Shown here piece after piece: positions 27,004 through 36,362 of a stretch of 64,000 bases of DNA (the first letter of the stretch is position 1; each line of letters begins with the position of its first letter). The stretch lies in assembly GCA_023416335.1 (NCBI GenBank), contig JAEZHY010000090.1, forward strand, positions 35,493 through 99,492, read 5' to 3'. The notes beneath the pieces were generated by a model. That model was not told the DNA's origin. It did not search any database and was given only the letters and a program-made list of their open reading frames with translations. The translations under genes were made by a program, and so were the position numbers. Source of the stretch: Pseudomonadota bacterium. Its GTDB lineage: Bacteria; Desulfobacterota; Syntrophobacteria; Syntrophobacterales; Syntrophobacteraceae.

Positions 27004-27708
27004 CTAACGTATCGGGAAATTGAAAAAGGTGTCGGGATAGGGTTCGTCTTTCAGAGTAAAGTGCCACCATTCCTTGTCATACGGCTTGAATCCGTGCTTT
27101 TCCATCACCTGCCGCAGAAGCATGCGGTGCGCCCGCTGAAAGGCGGTCATGTCGGGATTGTCGGGCCAGGACTGCACTCCGAGATAGTCAAAGCCGGTAC
27201 CCATGTCCAAATCGGCACCCTTCCCGTTCGGGTCAAGAACAACGATAGTCAGATCGACCGTGCTCCCCCGGCTATGTCCTGACTTTTTGGCTATGTACCC
27301 GTCAAATAGAGTTTCCTTGGGGGTTTCAGGGTAGAATTCGGCCTTCGTGCGAACATCGCCCAGGTCCTTTCCCCACCGGATAAAATGATCGACCGCCCGC
27401 TGAGGCCTGTATCCGTCGTATATCTTCAATCCGAGGCCAAACGGCTTCAGATCTTCCTGGACACCCTTAAGAGCGTCGGCCGCCTGTTGAGTCAGGATAC
27501 AGCGCGGCGCAAGGTACCCGTCCACCTTCTCGCCCACAAAATTGTGGTTCGTATAGTACCGGAGTTCTACCTGTATACCGGGAACGACCTCGTCTACATA
27601 AACGAACCCTCTGGGAAGATATCCCCCGAAGGCTGCAATGGGATAGGAACATGAAAGAATCACAAGCATGCAGAAAAGACGGGTACGCCATTTTCTTGCC
27701 ATCCTCAA
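27004..27708 (-). CDS. D-alanyl-D-alanine dipeptidase, VanX/DdpX-like
   Basis: 234 residues with a signal peptide (residues 1-28, ending near YPIAAFGG). Zinc and catalytic motifs: SRGSTVDLT (the SxHxxGxAxD-like region), and EWWHF with the catalytic Glu and third zinc His. This periplasmic or extracytoplasmic enzyme cleaves D-Ala-D-Ala, as in peptidoglycan turnover; vancomycin-resistance function is unlikely without vanHA neighbours. It stands alone and converges on cooS. Confidence 0.88.
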   Translation of the reverse strand: MRMARKWRTRLFCMLVILSCSYPIAAFGGYLPRGFVYVDEVVPGIQVELRYYTNHNFVGEKVDGYLAPRCILTQQAADALKGVQEDLKPFGLGLKIYDGYRPQRAVDHFIRWGKDLGDVRTKAEFYPETPKETLFDGYIAKKSGHSRGSTVDLTIVVLDPNGKGADLDMGTGFDYLGVQSWPDNPDMTAFQRAHRMLLRQVMEKHGFKPYDKEWWHFTLKDEPYPDTFFNFPIR

Positions 27709-28026
27709 TCCTCCCGGGTTTTGGACCTGCTATTCGATTATGGAAGAGTCAAGTGACGTGAAGGAAACCGTTATAGCACATTCCCGGCAAACAGATCTCA
27801 ACCGAATTGAATTTCACCTTGACGATGCATCTGAAACCTTCAAATCAATATCTTCTCATTAGGAGGGGAGGTGTGATGCTTGGTTTCACATTGACCTAGT
27901 CAAGCTCTTTCCTGCATAATCACTTAATTCAGGAAGAGGGAATATCTTTTCCTGAACCAGAATGAATTTCGATGTCCGGCTCCAGTAAGCAGTAGGCAAA
28001 ATTGTCGGAAGGAAGGCAATCCTTTT
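27709..28026. other. Intergenic, no feature seen
   Basis: About 318 bp between divergent genes. I see no gene, repeat or clear promoter. Confidence 0.4.
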
Positions 28027-29640
28027 ATGCCTGTAGTCTTGTCCCCTGCGGAATTTTCAAAGCCTCACACCCGATTCGGTTTTTTACTCTTTTGGGCCTT
28101 TCCCCTCATTCTGGCAGTGATGGTCGGCACATTCACGCTCGACGGTGGTTTTGTACAGGACGACAAGGCGGCGATTCTCATAAGCCCGCTGGTGCAGAAC
28201 GAAAACATTTCCCTTTCCGATTTTTTTTATCGTGATTCGTGGGGGTTTCCAGGCAGTGAAAACGGGACCTACGTGTGGAGACCTCTTCTGCCCATGATCT
28301 GGAGACTGGTCTGGGTTCTCCAGCCGGGATCTTCATTCGCCTATCGGTTCCTGACCCTGCTGCTCCATTTGACGGCCACCGGCATGGTTCTTCTCCTAGG
28401 CTATCGCCTGCTTCGGGAGTCCACGATTGTCTGGGCGGCAGCGGCACTGTTCGCCGTCCACCCTCTTCATGCGGAAGCTTTGGGCACAATCGTCGGCCAA
28501 GCCGACATCCTGGCCGCGCTGCTCGGTATGATCGCCATCTATGTTGCGCTGGAGTTCAACAATAGAAGCACCCCGTTCCTCGTTCTAGGGGTCCTCATTT
28601 TGGCCTGCCTGGCAAAGGAATCGGCGGTCGTCTTCTCCGCCGCGATCGTGGTTGTATCCCTGATGCATCCCCGCATGGAACTGCGCAGAAGGCTGGCCGT
28701 TAGCTTCTGCGCCGCTCTGGTGACAATTTTGACTGTCCTGGTTCAAATGTCGCTCAAAAGAGCCGGCCCTGATGTCATAGATAATATCGGTTTCGCAGCC
28801 CACGGAGTCATTAAGCTTTTTCATGCACTGTATGTGATCGGCCGCGCCGTCGGTATGTGCTTCGTCCCCAACGGGATGAGTCCTTTCCACGATTATGCGG
28901 CTGTCGATCTCAGCCTCGGCACCCTTTTGCCGTATGCAATCCCCGGATTGCTGTTCCTGTGCCTCGGCATCGGCGCATTCTTCATTTCATTGAAAAGACG
29001 CAGCATTCCCGGAGTGATCGGGACCGGGCTGCTTCTCGGCCCGGTGATCATCAATTCCAGTCTCATCGTATCCGTGGGAACGGAACTCGCCGAAAGGCTG
29101 CTCTATCCGGCAACCATTGCGGCATCCGGAATAGCGGCGTTTCTCATTTTCAAAGCTGCCGGCCTGCGTTTGGGCCGCGTGGCGATCGTAGTGCTGGTCC
29201 TGCTCTTTTCGGTCCAGAGCTGGTCGGCCCAGCGGCCGTGGAGAAATCAACTGGACCTCTACGCGCACGGAGCGGCAAACGAACCGCTTTCGGCAAGACT
29301 TCACGCATATTACGCAGTGAATCTGCTGTTTCACAAACAAGTGCTCGAAGCGGCCTGGCACCTGATGGCAAGAACGTACATCATTGTGCACTTCCCCAAC
29401 AGAGTCGATCCACTCCCGATTGAGCAACTTGAGCAGCTTCAGGTGGAGCAAAGGCTTCTGGAAGGCCCGGCCGTTTTCAGACCGGAAGACCCCTGCGGGT
29501 TCCTGGGCGACTACTATCGACACCTGCAGACCAGGACTCCAAAGCTGGAACCATACATGAGAAATGTCCTCTCCGAGCATTATACTGCCTGCACCGACCC
29601 TCCTTCTGTACAGACGACTCCGGCAAAGCCGGAGGAGTGA
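28027..29640 (+). CDS. Multispan membrane protein, TMTC/GT-C-like
   Basis: 537 residues with about 11-12 membrane helices. DDKAAI near the first luminal loop, WRPLLPM, VHPLHAEAL, GQADILAAL and LAKESAVV match the pattern of TMTC-type (DUF1736) O-mannosyltransferases, a GT-C family using lipid-linked sugar. The usual C-terminal TPR region is short or missing. ATG at 28027. Substrate unknown. Genes on both sides are unrelated. Confidence 0.72.
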   Translation: MPVVLSPAEFSKPHTRFGFLLFWAFPLILAVMVGTFTLDGGFVQDDKAAILISPLVQNENISLSDFFYRDSWGFPGSENGTYVWRPLLPMIWRLVWVLQPGSSFAYRFLTLLLHLTATGMVLLLGYRLLRESTIVWAAAALFAVHPLHAEALGTIVGQADILAALLGMIAIYVALEFNNRSTPFLVLGVLILACLAKESAVVFSAAIVVVSLMHPRMELRRRLAVSFCAALVTILTVLVQMSLKRAGPDVIDNIGFAAHGVIKLFHALYVIGRAVGMCFVPNGMSPFHDYAAVDLSLGTLLPYAIPGLLFLCLGIGAFFISLKRRSIPGVIGTGLLLGPVIINSSLIVSVGTELAERLLYPATIAASGIAAFLIFKAAGLRLGRVAIVVLVLLFSVQSWSAQRPWRNQLDLYAHGAANEPLSARLHAYYAVNLLFHKQVLEAAWHLMARTYIIVHFPNRVDPLPIEQLEQLQVEQRLLEGPAVFRPEDPCGFLGDYYRHLQTRTPKLEPYMRNVLSEHYTACTDPPSVQTTPAKPEE

Positions 29641-29905
29641 GTCAAGATTTGTCGAGACAGACAATACTGGTTGAAAATTTTGTCCAGACTCCCCGGATTC
29701 CCACCTTTTTCCGACATGGAAGCCCATTTCCATGTGCGGAAGGTGTGGTATGATCTTGATCAACTGGTGCGCCACGGAAACAGGAATGAGAGAGAAAGAA
29801 CAACAATGCGCATATCGCAGTCCCTGAATTATGTCCTCGCATTCGAGATAGGGATAGTCCGCGAGGATAACGTTTTTGAGATTCAAGGCTGTTTGAAGGA
29901 AAGAA
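29641..29905. other. Intergenic, no feature seen
   Basis: About 265 bp before the MFS gene; no gene or repeat visible. Confidence 0.35.
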
Positions 29906-31330
29906 ATGCCAATAAGAAAAGAGACGTCTCCCGGCGCCGTGCTGGCAACGGTTTGCGTAGCCCAGTTCATGGTGCCGTTAATGCTTACTGCGGTAGGAGT
30001 TGCCCTCCCCTCGATCGGAAAGGATTTCAGCGCATCGGCTGTTCAGCTCGGTTTGGTGGAACAGCTTTATACCTTATCCCTTGCCATGTCGATGCTCGCC
30101 TTCGGACGTCTCGGCGACCTGGTCGGGCGAGTCCGGGTGTTTCTTACCGGTCTTGTTCTTTTCACGGTCATGACAACCTCCCTGGGATTTGTCGAGAGCA
30201 TGCCCATGCTGCTCATACAGAGATTTTTCCAGGGAATAGGGGCTTCCATCCTGCTCTCGGGAAGCATGGCGCTGGTGGCATCCGCTTATCCCGCGGCAGT
30301 TCGCGGCCGGAAGATCGGGATAGTCTCCGCGTTCACCTACTCAGGCCTTTCTTCGGGACCGGTCCTCGGCGGGTTCATCACCAGCCACATGGGGTGGAGG
30401 TACATCTTCCTGCTGGTCGTCCCGTTCGGCATTTCCGCCTGTCTTCTGTGCCTCACACGCATGCGCAGTGAATGGAAGGTCGGCGGAAACGAGCGGATGG
30501 ACTGGCGGGGCAGCCTCATATACGCGATCGGGACCGCCCTGGTGATGCTTGGCGCCTCGCATGTGGGAGACGGCTTCGGGGTGTGGATGATTCTGGCGGG
30601 TCTGCTACTCCTGGTGTTCTTCGGTCTTTATGAAACCCGGATTCCAAATCCGCTTCTCGACATTTCGATGCTCTTCACAAACAGGTTCTTCACCCTGAGC
30701 TGTTTCGCCGCAATGGGCAGCTATGCCGCAACCTTCGGAGTCACCTTCTTCATGAGCCTCTACCTGCAGTACGCGATGGGGCTCTCACCGCGCACCGCGG
30801 GATTCGTGCTTCTGCTTCAGCCGCTCATGCAGATGACGATTTCGCCCATGGTGGGCAGACTTGCCGACAGGACCGCCCCTGTTCGACTGGCTAATATCGG
30901 TATTGCGGCGATCTGCCTCGCCCTGCTTGGAATTGCCGCCTCGGTGGGCATGCACGCTCCCCTGCCCCTGCTCGCGGCGGAGCTGATATTGATCGGGATC
31001 GGCTTCGGCATCTTCATTACGCCGAACACGGTTACCATTATGGGCAGCGTTGAGGTCCATCAGTACGGAACTGCATCCGGAATGATCGGAACGATGCGCA
31101 CGCTCGGAATGGTCACCAGCATGACCACGATCACCCTGGTGTTCTCTTTGTTGATGGGTGGACAGCCGGTGACGAAAGCAACCCTGCCGTCGTTCGTCTC
31201 CAGCATGCAGATAGGCCTGTCGGCGTTTGCGGCCTTCTCGTGCGTCGGAGTTCTGTTGTCGCTTGGAAGAGGCCGGCAGCAAAAGAGGGTGCAATCCGCA
31301 TGTCCCTGCCGGCCAGAACCGCAAAATTAA
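29906..31330 (+). CDS. MFS transporter, DHA2 (EmrB/QacA-like) family
   Basis: 474 residues with 14 likely membrane helices, as expected for DHA2. The loop-2/3 motif GRLGDLVGRVR and the motif-C-like LSSGPVLGGF are visible. These are proton-driven drug exporters of the inner membrane. No regulator or membrane-fusion partner is nearby. It converges on the amidotransferase gene, their ends overlapping by 4 bp. Confidence 0.88.
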   Translation: MPIRKETSPGAVLATVCVAQFMVPLMLTAVGVALPSIGKDFSASAVQLGLVEQLYTLSLAMSMLAFGRLGDLVGRVRVFLTGLVLFTVMTTSLGFVESMPMLLIQRFFQGIGASILLSGSMALVASAYPAAVRGRKIGIVSAFTYSGLSSGPVLGGFITSHMGWRYIFLLVVPFGISACLLCLTRMRSEWKVGGNERMDWRGSLIYAIGTALVMLGASHVGDGFGVWMILAGLLLLVFFGLYETRIPNPLLDISMLFTNRFFTLSCFAAMGSYAATFGVTFFMSLYLQYAMGLSPRTAGFVLLLQPLMQMTISPMVGRLADRTAPVRLANIGIAAICLALLGIAASVGMHAPLPLLAAELILIGIGFGIFITPNTVTIMGSVEVHQYGTASGMIGTMRTLGMVTSMTTITLVFSLLMGGQPVTKATLPSFVSSMQIGLSAFAAFSCVGVLLSLGRGRQQKRVQSACPCRPEPQN

Positions 31331-32043
31331 AAGGCTTCCACGAAATTCGCAAATCCGTCCAGGAGTGAATTTGCAGCCGGCGTATCGCCGACCTCCCATA
31401 GCAGCCTTTCCGGATCCCGGCCTTCGGTGCGCAACTCGTCCGCGTAATGCTCGATATAGGCTTTCATGGCTTCGGGCGAGAATTCCGGATGGAATTGAAC
31501 TCCCCAGGCATTACGGCCGATCCGGAACGCATGGTGAGGGTCGTGATCGTTCGACGCGAGTATAATGGCACCCGGCGGCGGTTCGAGGACTGACTGCGCA
31601 TGGCACACCTGCACGGTCAACGGAGAGGGCAAAACTCGGAAAAGACGGTCGTTACTGCTTTCATTCGCCAGGCGCACCCCGGTTGTTCCGAACTCGTCGC
31701 CTTTCGGATTGTATCCCACGACCCCGCCTGCGGCGTGTGCCAGGAGCTGATGGCCGTAGCAGATGCCGAGAATCGGACATCCCAGGTCGAGTGCTTCTCT
31801 CAGCCAGATTGCGGTCTCCTCGCTCCATTGTTCCCGGGATGTGACCATCGAGTGCGATCCCGTAAGTATCATTCCCGAGATGCCGTGCAGCGGCGGAAGC
31901 GGCTCGCCAAGGAAAGGGGAGGCAAATTCGATCCTGCCCGAAAATTCCTTTATGCCGCCGACAATCCAGTCATCGAAATCTCCGATCTTTTCAGACAGCC
32001 ACGAAAAGGTGGAGCCCAACCTCACTATCAACAGGGTTTTCAC
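31327..32043 (-). CDS. Class I glutamine amidotransferase-like protein
   Basis: 238 residues from a GTG start at 32043 with GGAGG seven bases upstream; an ATG ten codons further upstream lacks a site. The catalytic triad is visible: Cys in PILGICYGHQL, and His-Pro-Glu in VQFHPEF. It resembles the GMP-synthase-like/gamma-glutamyl transferase subgroup (no synthetase half attached). Ammonia acceptor unknown. It is not flanked by a synthetase gene. Confidence 0.85.
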   Translation of the reverse strand: MKTLLIVRLGSTFSWLSEKIGDFDDWIVGGIKEFSGRIEFASPFLGEPLPPLHGISGMILTGSHSMVTSREQWSEETAIWLREALDLGCPILGICYGHQLLAHAAGGVVGYNPKGDEFGTTGVRLANESSNDRLFRVLPSPLTVQVCHAQSVLEPPPGAIILASNDHDPHHAFRIGRNAWGVQFHPEFSPEAMKAYIEHYADELRTEGRDPERLLWEVGDTPAANSLLDGFANFVEAF

Positions 32044-32902
32044 CTGCAAACCTCCGGGATGGTGTGAATTCAAACATCATGTGATCGAGCAACATCCGTG
32101 CCTCGTCATTTCAAGGCGGAATGGAAAAAGCGGATACGTTATTCCGCCTTATTTTCCCAACTTGGCACAAGCGCAATAGCGGTTCGACCCAGGCAACTGG
32201 ATTCGCACCTGCCGATACATAATTGTATCCGTTGATTTTCAGGTTGGACAAAAAAGAACCGGGCATTTTGAGACCAAACCATCAATTCCGTCATCCCCGC
32301 AGTTTGAGCCGGGATCCAGGGGGGCCTCTGCATCGCGGGATGCGGTTTGAACGAGAATGAGGCTCCCACCCGTTGAGTTGAGGCAATGTTTCCCGACCGT
32401 GCCGGCCGGGAACTGCGAAGGGCGGCCCAGGCAGCGTTTCTTTGCCGCCTGGGTCCGAAGGACGGGAGGGACAGAGCTAAATTCGGTTTCAGGAACTGCA
32501 GGAGTGGAATCGATACGGTCGAGCCCTTTTGCCTCCGGCACGGGCAACAAAAGACGTTGCCCGTGTCGCCCATGAGAATTTGCGTTCGATTTTGATTGCA
32601 GTTTCAGCCTTCCAGGGCGGATTAATCGCGAATTCGAGACCTTAAAAACCCTGGTTCCCGGCTCAAAAGCACTGCCGGGATGACGGGTTGGGGAACTTGG
32701 TCGCAATATGCCCGGCAAGAAGGTTTGTCTCCACTTGGGCAACAGCCCCCGGAGCTGGGGCTCCGGCTGAAAAATGATAATTTCGATCCCACACATTTTT
32801 TGCAGACAAATCGCTTGACTCGTCTACAACTTCACAGTCTATCTCTCTCATCGTCATGGCCACGACATAACTCACAACTCTATTGTAAGGAGATGTCAGA
32901 CG
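32044..32902. other. Repeat-filled gap
   Basis: No coding character in about 860 bp. Contains GCCGGGATCC fragments near 32310, a degenerate minus-strand copy of the three-hairpin element (32398-32575), and a further GGATTAATCGCG...GGTTCCCGGCTC...GCCGGGATGACG tail at about 32615-32685. Confidence 0.6.
32398..32575 (-). repeat. Three-hairpin element, degenerate copy 4
   Basis: Keeps hairpins at both ends (GGCACGGGCAAC/GTTGCCCGTG and CCCAGGCAGC/GCCGCCTGGG) but the middle has diverged. Confidence 0.55.
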
Positions 32903-33088
32903 ATGCAAAATCAGGTTACCGTTAAAGAATGGGTGGGAATGTTTCAGGAAATCGGGCTCGATGAAGAGGCCATGAAAAAATGGCACAGGATCTTTGAGTC
33001 GCGCTATCCCGATGCCCACCGAAGCTTTTTGGAATGGCTCGGACTTCCGCCCGCGGAGATCGACAGAATCCGCGCATACAGCAAATAA
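32903..33088 (+). CDS. Free-standing copy of the MerR effector domain
   Basis: 61 residues from ATG 32903, AAGGAG upstream. It has no DNA-binding part. It aligns along its whole length with residues about 120-176 of the adjacent MerR protein: WVGMFQEIGLDEEAMKKWH matches WVEMLQSAGMDERGMDNWH, and both continue with F(E)R/S...H..FL..LG. It lies 46 bp before merR on the same strand. It may have been split from a duplicate and could act as a decoy, partner or ligand-binding form of the regulator. Confidence 0.8.
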   Translation: MQNQVTVKEWVGMFQEIGLDEEAMKKWHRIFESRYPDAHRSFLEWLGLPPAEIDRIRAYSK

Positions 33089-33096
33089 CAGACACG

Positions 33097-33119
33097 GGCA
33101 GGGAACTTCGGTCCCTGCC
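33097..33119 (+). terminator. Hairpin between the small gene and merR
   Basis: GGCAGGGA pairs with TCCCTGCC (8 bp, seven-base loop) between the two genes. It has no T run, so it may be an attenuator, mRNA stabiliser or operator. Confidence 0.45.
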
Positions 33120-33134
33120 TGAACCACAGGCAAA

Positions 33135-33680
33135 ATGAAAACCTACACAATATCGAAGATTGCCCGTTCGTTCGGGCTCTCCCGGAGCGCGCTCCTCTAT
33201 TACGACCGGATCGGGCTTCTTTCGCCCTCGGGCCGAACAGATTCGGGGTACCGTATTTACACCAAATCCGACTGGGAACGGCTCGAACGCATCTGCAACC
33301 TGCGCGAAACAGGCCTCCCGCTGGAGGACATCGCTGCGATACTCTCTCCGGGTGGGGCTCCCGACGGAGTTCTCCTCGAAAAGAGGCTAAACGCGATCGG
33401 AGAAGAGATCCGGGACCTCAAAGCCAAACAGGGCCTCATTTCCATGATGCTGAAGCGGATTGCATCACCGGACGATCAGCCGAAGGTGAACAAGCAGATG
33501 TGGGTGGAGATGCTTCAGTCGGCAGGGATGGACGAGCGCGGCATGGATAACTGGCATGCGGAGTTCGAGCGCCGGGCGCCTGAATCTCATCATGAATTCC
33601 TGCTCTCGCTCGGCATCAGCGAGAAGGAGGCCCTCCTGATTCGGCAGTGGTCGAGAAAGGAGGCAGTGAGCAGTGAATGA
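33135..33680 (+). CDS. MerR-family transcriptional regulator
   Basis: 181 residues. The winged-helix start (TISKIARSFGLSRSALLYYDRIGLLSPSGR...GYRIYT) is a clear MerR DNA-binding domain, followed by a coiled coil near residues 85-110. The C-terminal domain (about 120-176) matches the small gene just upstream. No cysteine or heavy-metal motif is visible; the ligand is unknown. The stop lies inside a GTGAGCAGTGA repeat. It converges on mpl. Confidence 0.88.
   Translation: MKTYTISKIARSFGLSRSALLYYDRIGLLSPSGRTDSGYRIYTKSDWERLERICNLRETGLPLEDIAAILSPGGAPDGVLLEKRLNAIGEEIRDLKAKQGLISMMLKRIASPDDQPKVNKQMWVEMLQSAGMDERGMDNWHAEFERRAPESHHEFLLSLGISEKEALLIRQWSRKEAVSSE
33663..33680 (+). repeat. GTGAGCAGTGA repeat over merR stop
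   Basis: GCAGTGAGCAGTGAATGA spans the last codons and the stop of merR; the same heptad lies after three other genes. Confidence 0.55.
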
Positions 33681-33750
33681 ATTTTGTGCGCCTCCGGAGC
33701 GGCGTGTCTATGTTTGTTTCGCAAACCCGACCTTGTAGGAAGTGCTTGTT

Positions 33751-33786
33751 TTCAGTTCACAGTACACTGCTCACTCAGATTCACTC
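33751..33786 (-). repeat. GTGAGCAGTGA repeat at mpl 3' end
   Basis: Minus-strand GAGTGAATCTGAGTGAGC and CAGTGTACTGTGAACTG lie at and just after the mpl stop. Confidence 0.55.
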
Positions 33787-35208
33787 TCCCATTTTCCCCC
33801 GCAACCCTTCCGCCATCCGCGTCGGAATCCCGTCAAAACTCCCGTTGCTCATGCATACGAGAAGATCTCCGGGACGGGCGGATTCGAGGAGAAAACCGGC
33901 CAGGTCGTCCGCATTTTCGAAATAGAACGCGTTCTTGTCACGGCGGCAGATTTCACTCACCAGGCGTTTCGTGTCGAGCCGTTCCCCTTCCGGGATGGAA
34001 CCCATGCCGGGCGGTTGCTTGATGCAGATTACGTCCGCGGCATCGAACGCACGTGCGTAATGCTCCTGGAAGATATTCCGCCTGCTTGAGTTGGTCCGGG
34101 GCTCGAAAGCCGCGATCAGGCGGCGGTCGGGATAGAAGTGCCGTAGGCCCGTCAGAGTTTCGTGAACGGCTGTCGGGTGGTGGGCGAAATCCTCCATCAG
34201 GAGCACTCCGCCGAATTCTCCCAGAATATCCTGGCGCCGCTTGACTCCGTTGAAGCCGAGCACCGCCTCCTGGATGCTTTCCATCGACATGCCCGCGAGG
34301 GTCGCAGCCGCGATTACCGCCGTTACGTTCCAGACGTTATGCCTTCCGGAGAGCCTGGACCGGAAGGTCTCTTCGCGAAATGTCTTCGGGTTTCTGAGGC
34401 GGAAGGCGACCTCGCCCGGCCGGTATTCAATGGCTTTGATCTGCCAGTCGGCACGGTGAGAATGTCCGTAGGTGAGGACATGGCCGCGGCATTCGGCAGC
34501 CAGGGCCGCGCTGTTCGGGTCGTCCGCGTTAATGATGAGATGGCCGCGTTCGGGAATCAGCCGCACGAAATCGCGGAATGCCTTCAAAATCGCATCAAAG
34601 TTCGCGAAGATGTCGGCGTGATCGAATTCCACGCTCGTAACAATTGCGATCTGGGGCTGATAATGCAGAAACTTCGGTCCTTTATCGAAAAAGGCGGTAT
34701 CGTACTCGTCCCCTTCGAGGATCATGTATTCGCCGGTGCCCAGGCGGTAGCTCCTGTTCCAGTCCTTTACGAAAGCGCCGATGAAAGCCGTCGGATCTAT
34801 GCCCCCCTGTTCCAGCACCCAGGCCAGAAGGGATGAGGTCGTGCTCTTCCCGTGGGTTCCCGAAACCACCATGCTCTTGTGCCCGGACAGGAAAAATTTC
34901 GAGATGGCCTGAGGCATGGAAAAATAGGGCCGGTCCTGGGCCAGGATAAACTGGGCTTCGGGATTTTCCCGCCTGACGACGTTCCCGATTATGAAGGCAT
35001 CCGGGTCGAAAACCTTTGGATTGTCGGGCGAGAACCCCTCGAACAGCGGGATTCCCAAGGTCTCCAGGTGCGTGCTCATGGGCGGGTAGAGATTGTGGTC
35101 CGAGCCGCCGACTTCATATCCGCTCTCCTTGAGCATCGTTGCAAGGGTTCCCATGGCGATACCGCCGATTCCGACCATGTATACCTTTTTGAATCCGTCC
35201 AGTGTCAT
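33781..35208 (-). CDS. mpl: UDP-MurNAc tripeptide ligase Mpl
   Basis: 475 residues. Mur-ligase start MVGIGGIAMG, ATP-binding SGTHGKSTTSS, and downstream DEYDTAFFDK and HHPTAVHETL are typical of Mpl rather than MurC. Mpl rejoins recycled tripeptide (L-Ala-D-Glu-mDAP) to UDP-MurNAc in the cytosol. Its ATG overlaps the stop of the beta-lactamase-like gene (ATGA), so it is the last gene of the cell-wall operon. An Mpl with an LdcA neighbour points to murein recycling. Confidence 0.92.
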   Translation of the reverse strand: MTLDGFKKVYMVGIGGIAMGTLATMLKESGYEVGGSDHNLYPPMSTHLETLGIPLFEGFSPDNPKVFDPDAFIIGNVVRRENPEAQFILAQDRPYFSMPQAISKFFLSGHKSMVVSGTHGKSTTSSLLAWVLEQGGIDPTAFIGAFVKDWNRSYRLGTGEYMILEGDEYDTAFFDKGPKFLHYQPQIAIVTSVEFDHADIFANFDAILKAFRDFVRLIPERGHLIINADDPNSAALAAECRGHVLTYGHSHRADWQIKAIEYRPGEVAFRLRNPKTFREETFRSRLSGRHNVWNVTAVIAAATLAGMSMESIQEAVLGFNGVKRRQDILGEFGGVLLMEDFAHHPTAVHETLTGLRHFYPDRRLIAAFEPRTNSSRRNIFQEHYARAFDAADVICIKQPPGMGSIPEGERLDTKRLVSEICRRDKNAFYFENADDLAGFLLESARPGDLLVCMSNGSFDGIPTRMAEGLRGKMGE

Positions 35209-36362
35209 AGCTTCAGCGCTTCCATGATGATGTCGTGCACGAGCGGTCTGAATTGCCTGATGGCGTCGTTTTGCCGCGATGGATGCACACGGTTTGTGAG
35301 AAGTACGATCAGGACCTGTCGGTCGAGATCCAGCCAGAAGGACGTCCCCGTAAAGCCAAGGTGCCCTACGCTGTTTTTTGAAATAACGTGCCCGGCGCTC
35401 GAATTGACCGGACTCGGGGTATCGTAGCCCAGGGCCCAGGTGCTCTCTTCAGGAATCTTTGTCCTCTGCCAGAAGATTTTGACGAGATCGCGCGGCAGGA
35501 GTCCTTTATTCATCCTGCCCGCGTATATGCCCCACAGATGAGAGATCAGTGATAACACGCCGGCCGCCGTGCCGAACAACCCGGCGTGCGGGGCAACGCC
35601 TCCCAGGCACCACGCGTTTTCATCGTCCACTTCGCCCACAAGCAGCCGCTTCCTCAAGGGGCATTCCTGGGTCGCGGCAAAGGCTATTTCCCGTCGCAAA
35701 CCTTTCACGGGAATTTCCGGATCCGTTCCTGCCTCAGCAGGGAAAAAACTCAGTTCGTCCACTCCGAGCGGAGTAAAAAGAATGTTCTTTGCCAATCCAT
35801 CCAGCCTCCCGCCGAATACACGCTCCAGGATCGTTCCGAGGAGCATGAACCCGAGATCGCTGTAGACCGCAACGCTGCCCGGAGGCGCATTGAGCGGTGT
35901 CTGGAGTATCATCTGGATGAGGGTTTCTTTCCTCTTTTCCGGGGGAAGCTTGACCAATTCCAGGTAAAAGGGCCTGTGCGCGGGAAATCCGGATGCATGC
36001 GAGAGCAGATGCCGGACCGTGATCTCCCGTTTTTCGGCAGGGACCGCATCTTCGGGGAAAAAGCGAGCAAGTGGATCGTCCAGTGCGATAAGTCCGCGTG
36101 CTATGGCAACCATGCACAGAGGCGCCGTAACAAGAGGCTTTGTCAGAGAGGCCAGGTCGAACCATGTTGCCGGAGTTACCGGTCCCCCGTCCTTTTGCGC
36201 ATGGCCGAAGACGCCTGCAGCTATCGGGCTCCCTTCTTTTGCCACGAGGAGAGACGCTCCCGGGAACACGCCTTCCGCCAAGCCGGCCTCGAAGGCCTTC
36301 TCTATGCGAAATCCGATATCAGGGGGCAACAGGATTCTCGAGAATTCTGAGGACGCGCTCAT
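35205..36362 (-). CDS. Beta-lactamase-family serine hydrolase
   Basis: 385 residues, class C/EstB-type. SLTK (SxxK, residues about 72-75) holds the nucleophile; YSD has the Tyr position. The C-terminal HLGFTG is compatible with the third motif (HxG). No signal peptide is clear. Members include D,D-peptidases, esterases and amidases; embedded between ldcA and mpl it is likely a peptidoglycan amidase or peptidase. It overlaps ldcA by 44 bp and mpl by 4 bp. Confidence 0.85.
   Translation of the reverse strand: MSASSEFSRILLPPDIGFRIEKAFEAGLAEGVFPGASLLVAKEGSPIAAGVFGHAQKDGGPVTPATWFDLASLTKPLVTAPLCMVAIARGLIALDDPLARFFPEDAVPAEKREITVRHLLSHASGFPAHRPFYLELVKLPPEKRKETLIQMILQTPLNAPPGSVAVYSDLGFMLLGTILERVFGGRLDGLAKNILFTPLGVDELSFFPAEAGTDPEIPVKGLRREIAFAATQECPLRKRLLVGEVDDENAWCLGGVAPHAGLFGTAAGVLSLISHLWGIYAGRMNKGLLPRDLVKIFWQRTKIPEESTWALGYDTPSPVNSSAGHVISKNSVGHLGFTGTSFWLDLDRQVLIVLLTNRVHPSRQNDAIRQFRPLVHDIIMEALKL

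Noticed and set aside
29642..29970. Minus-strand frames opposite the MFS start
   Set aside because: Antisense shadows with no ribosome site.
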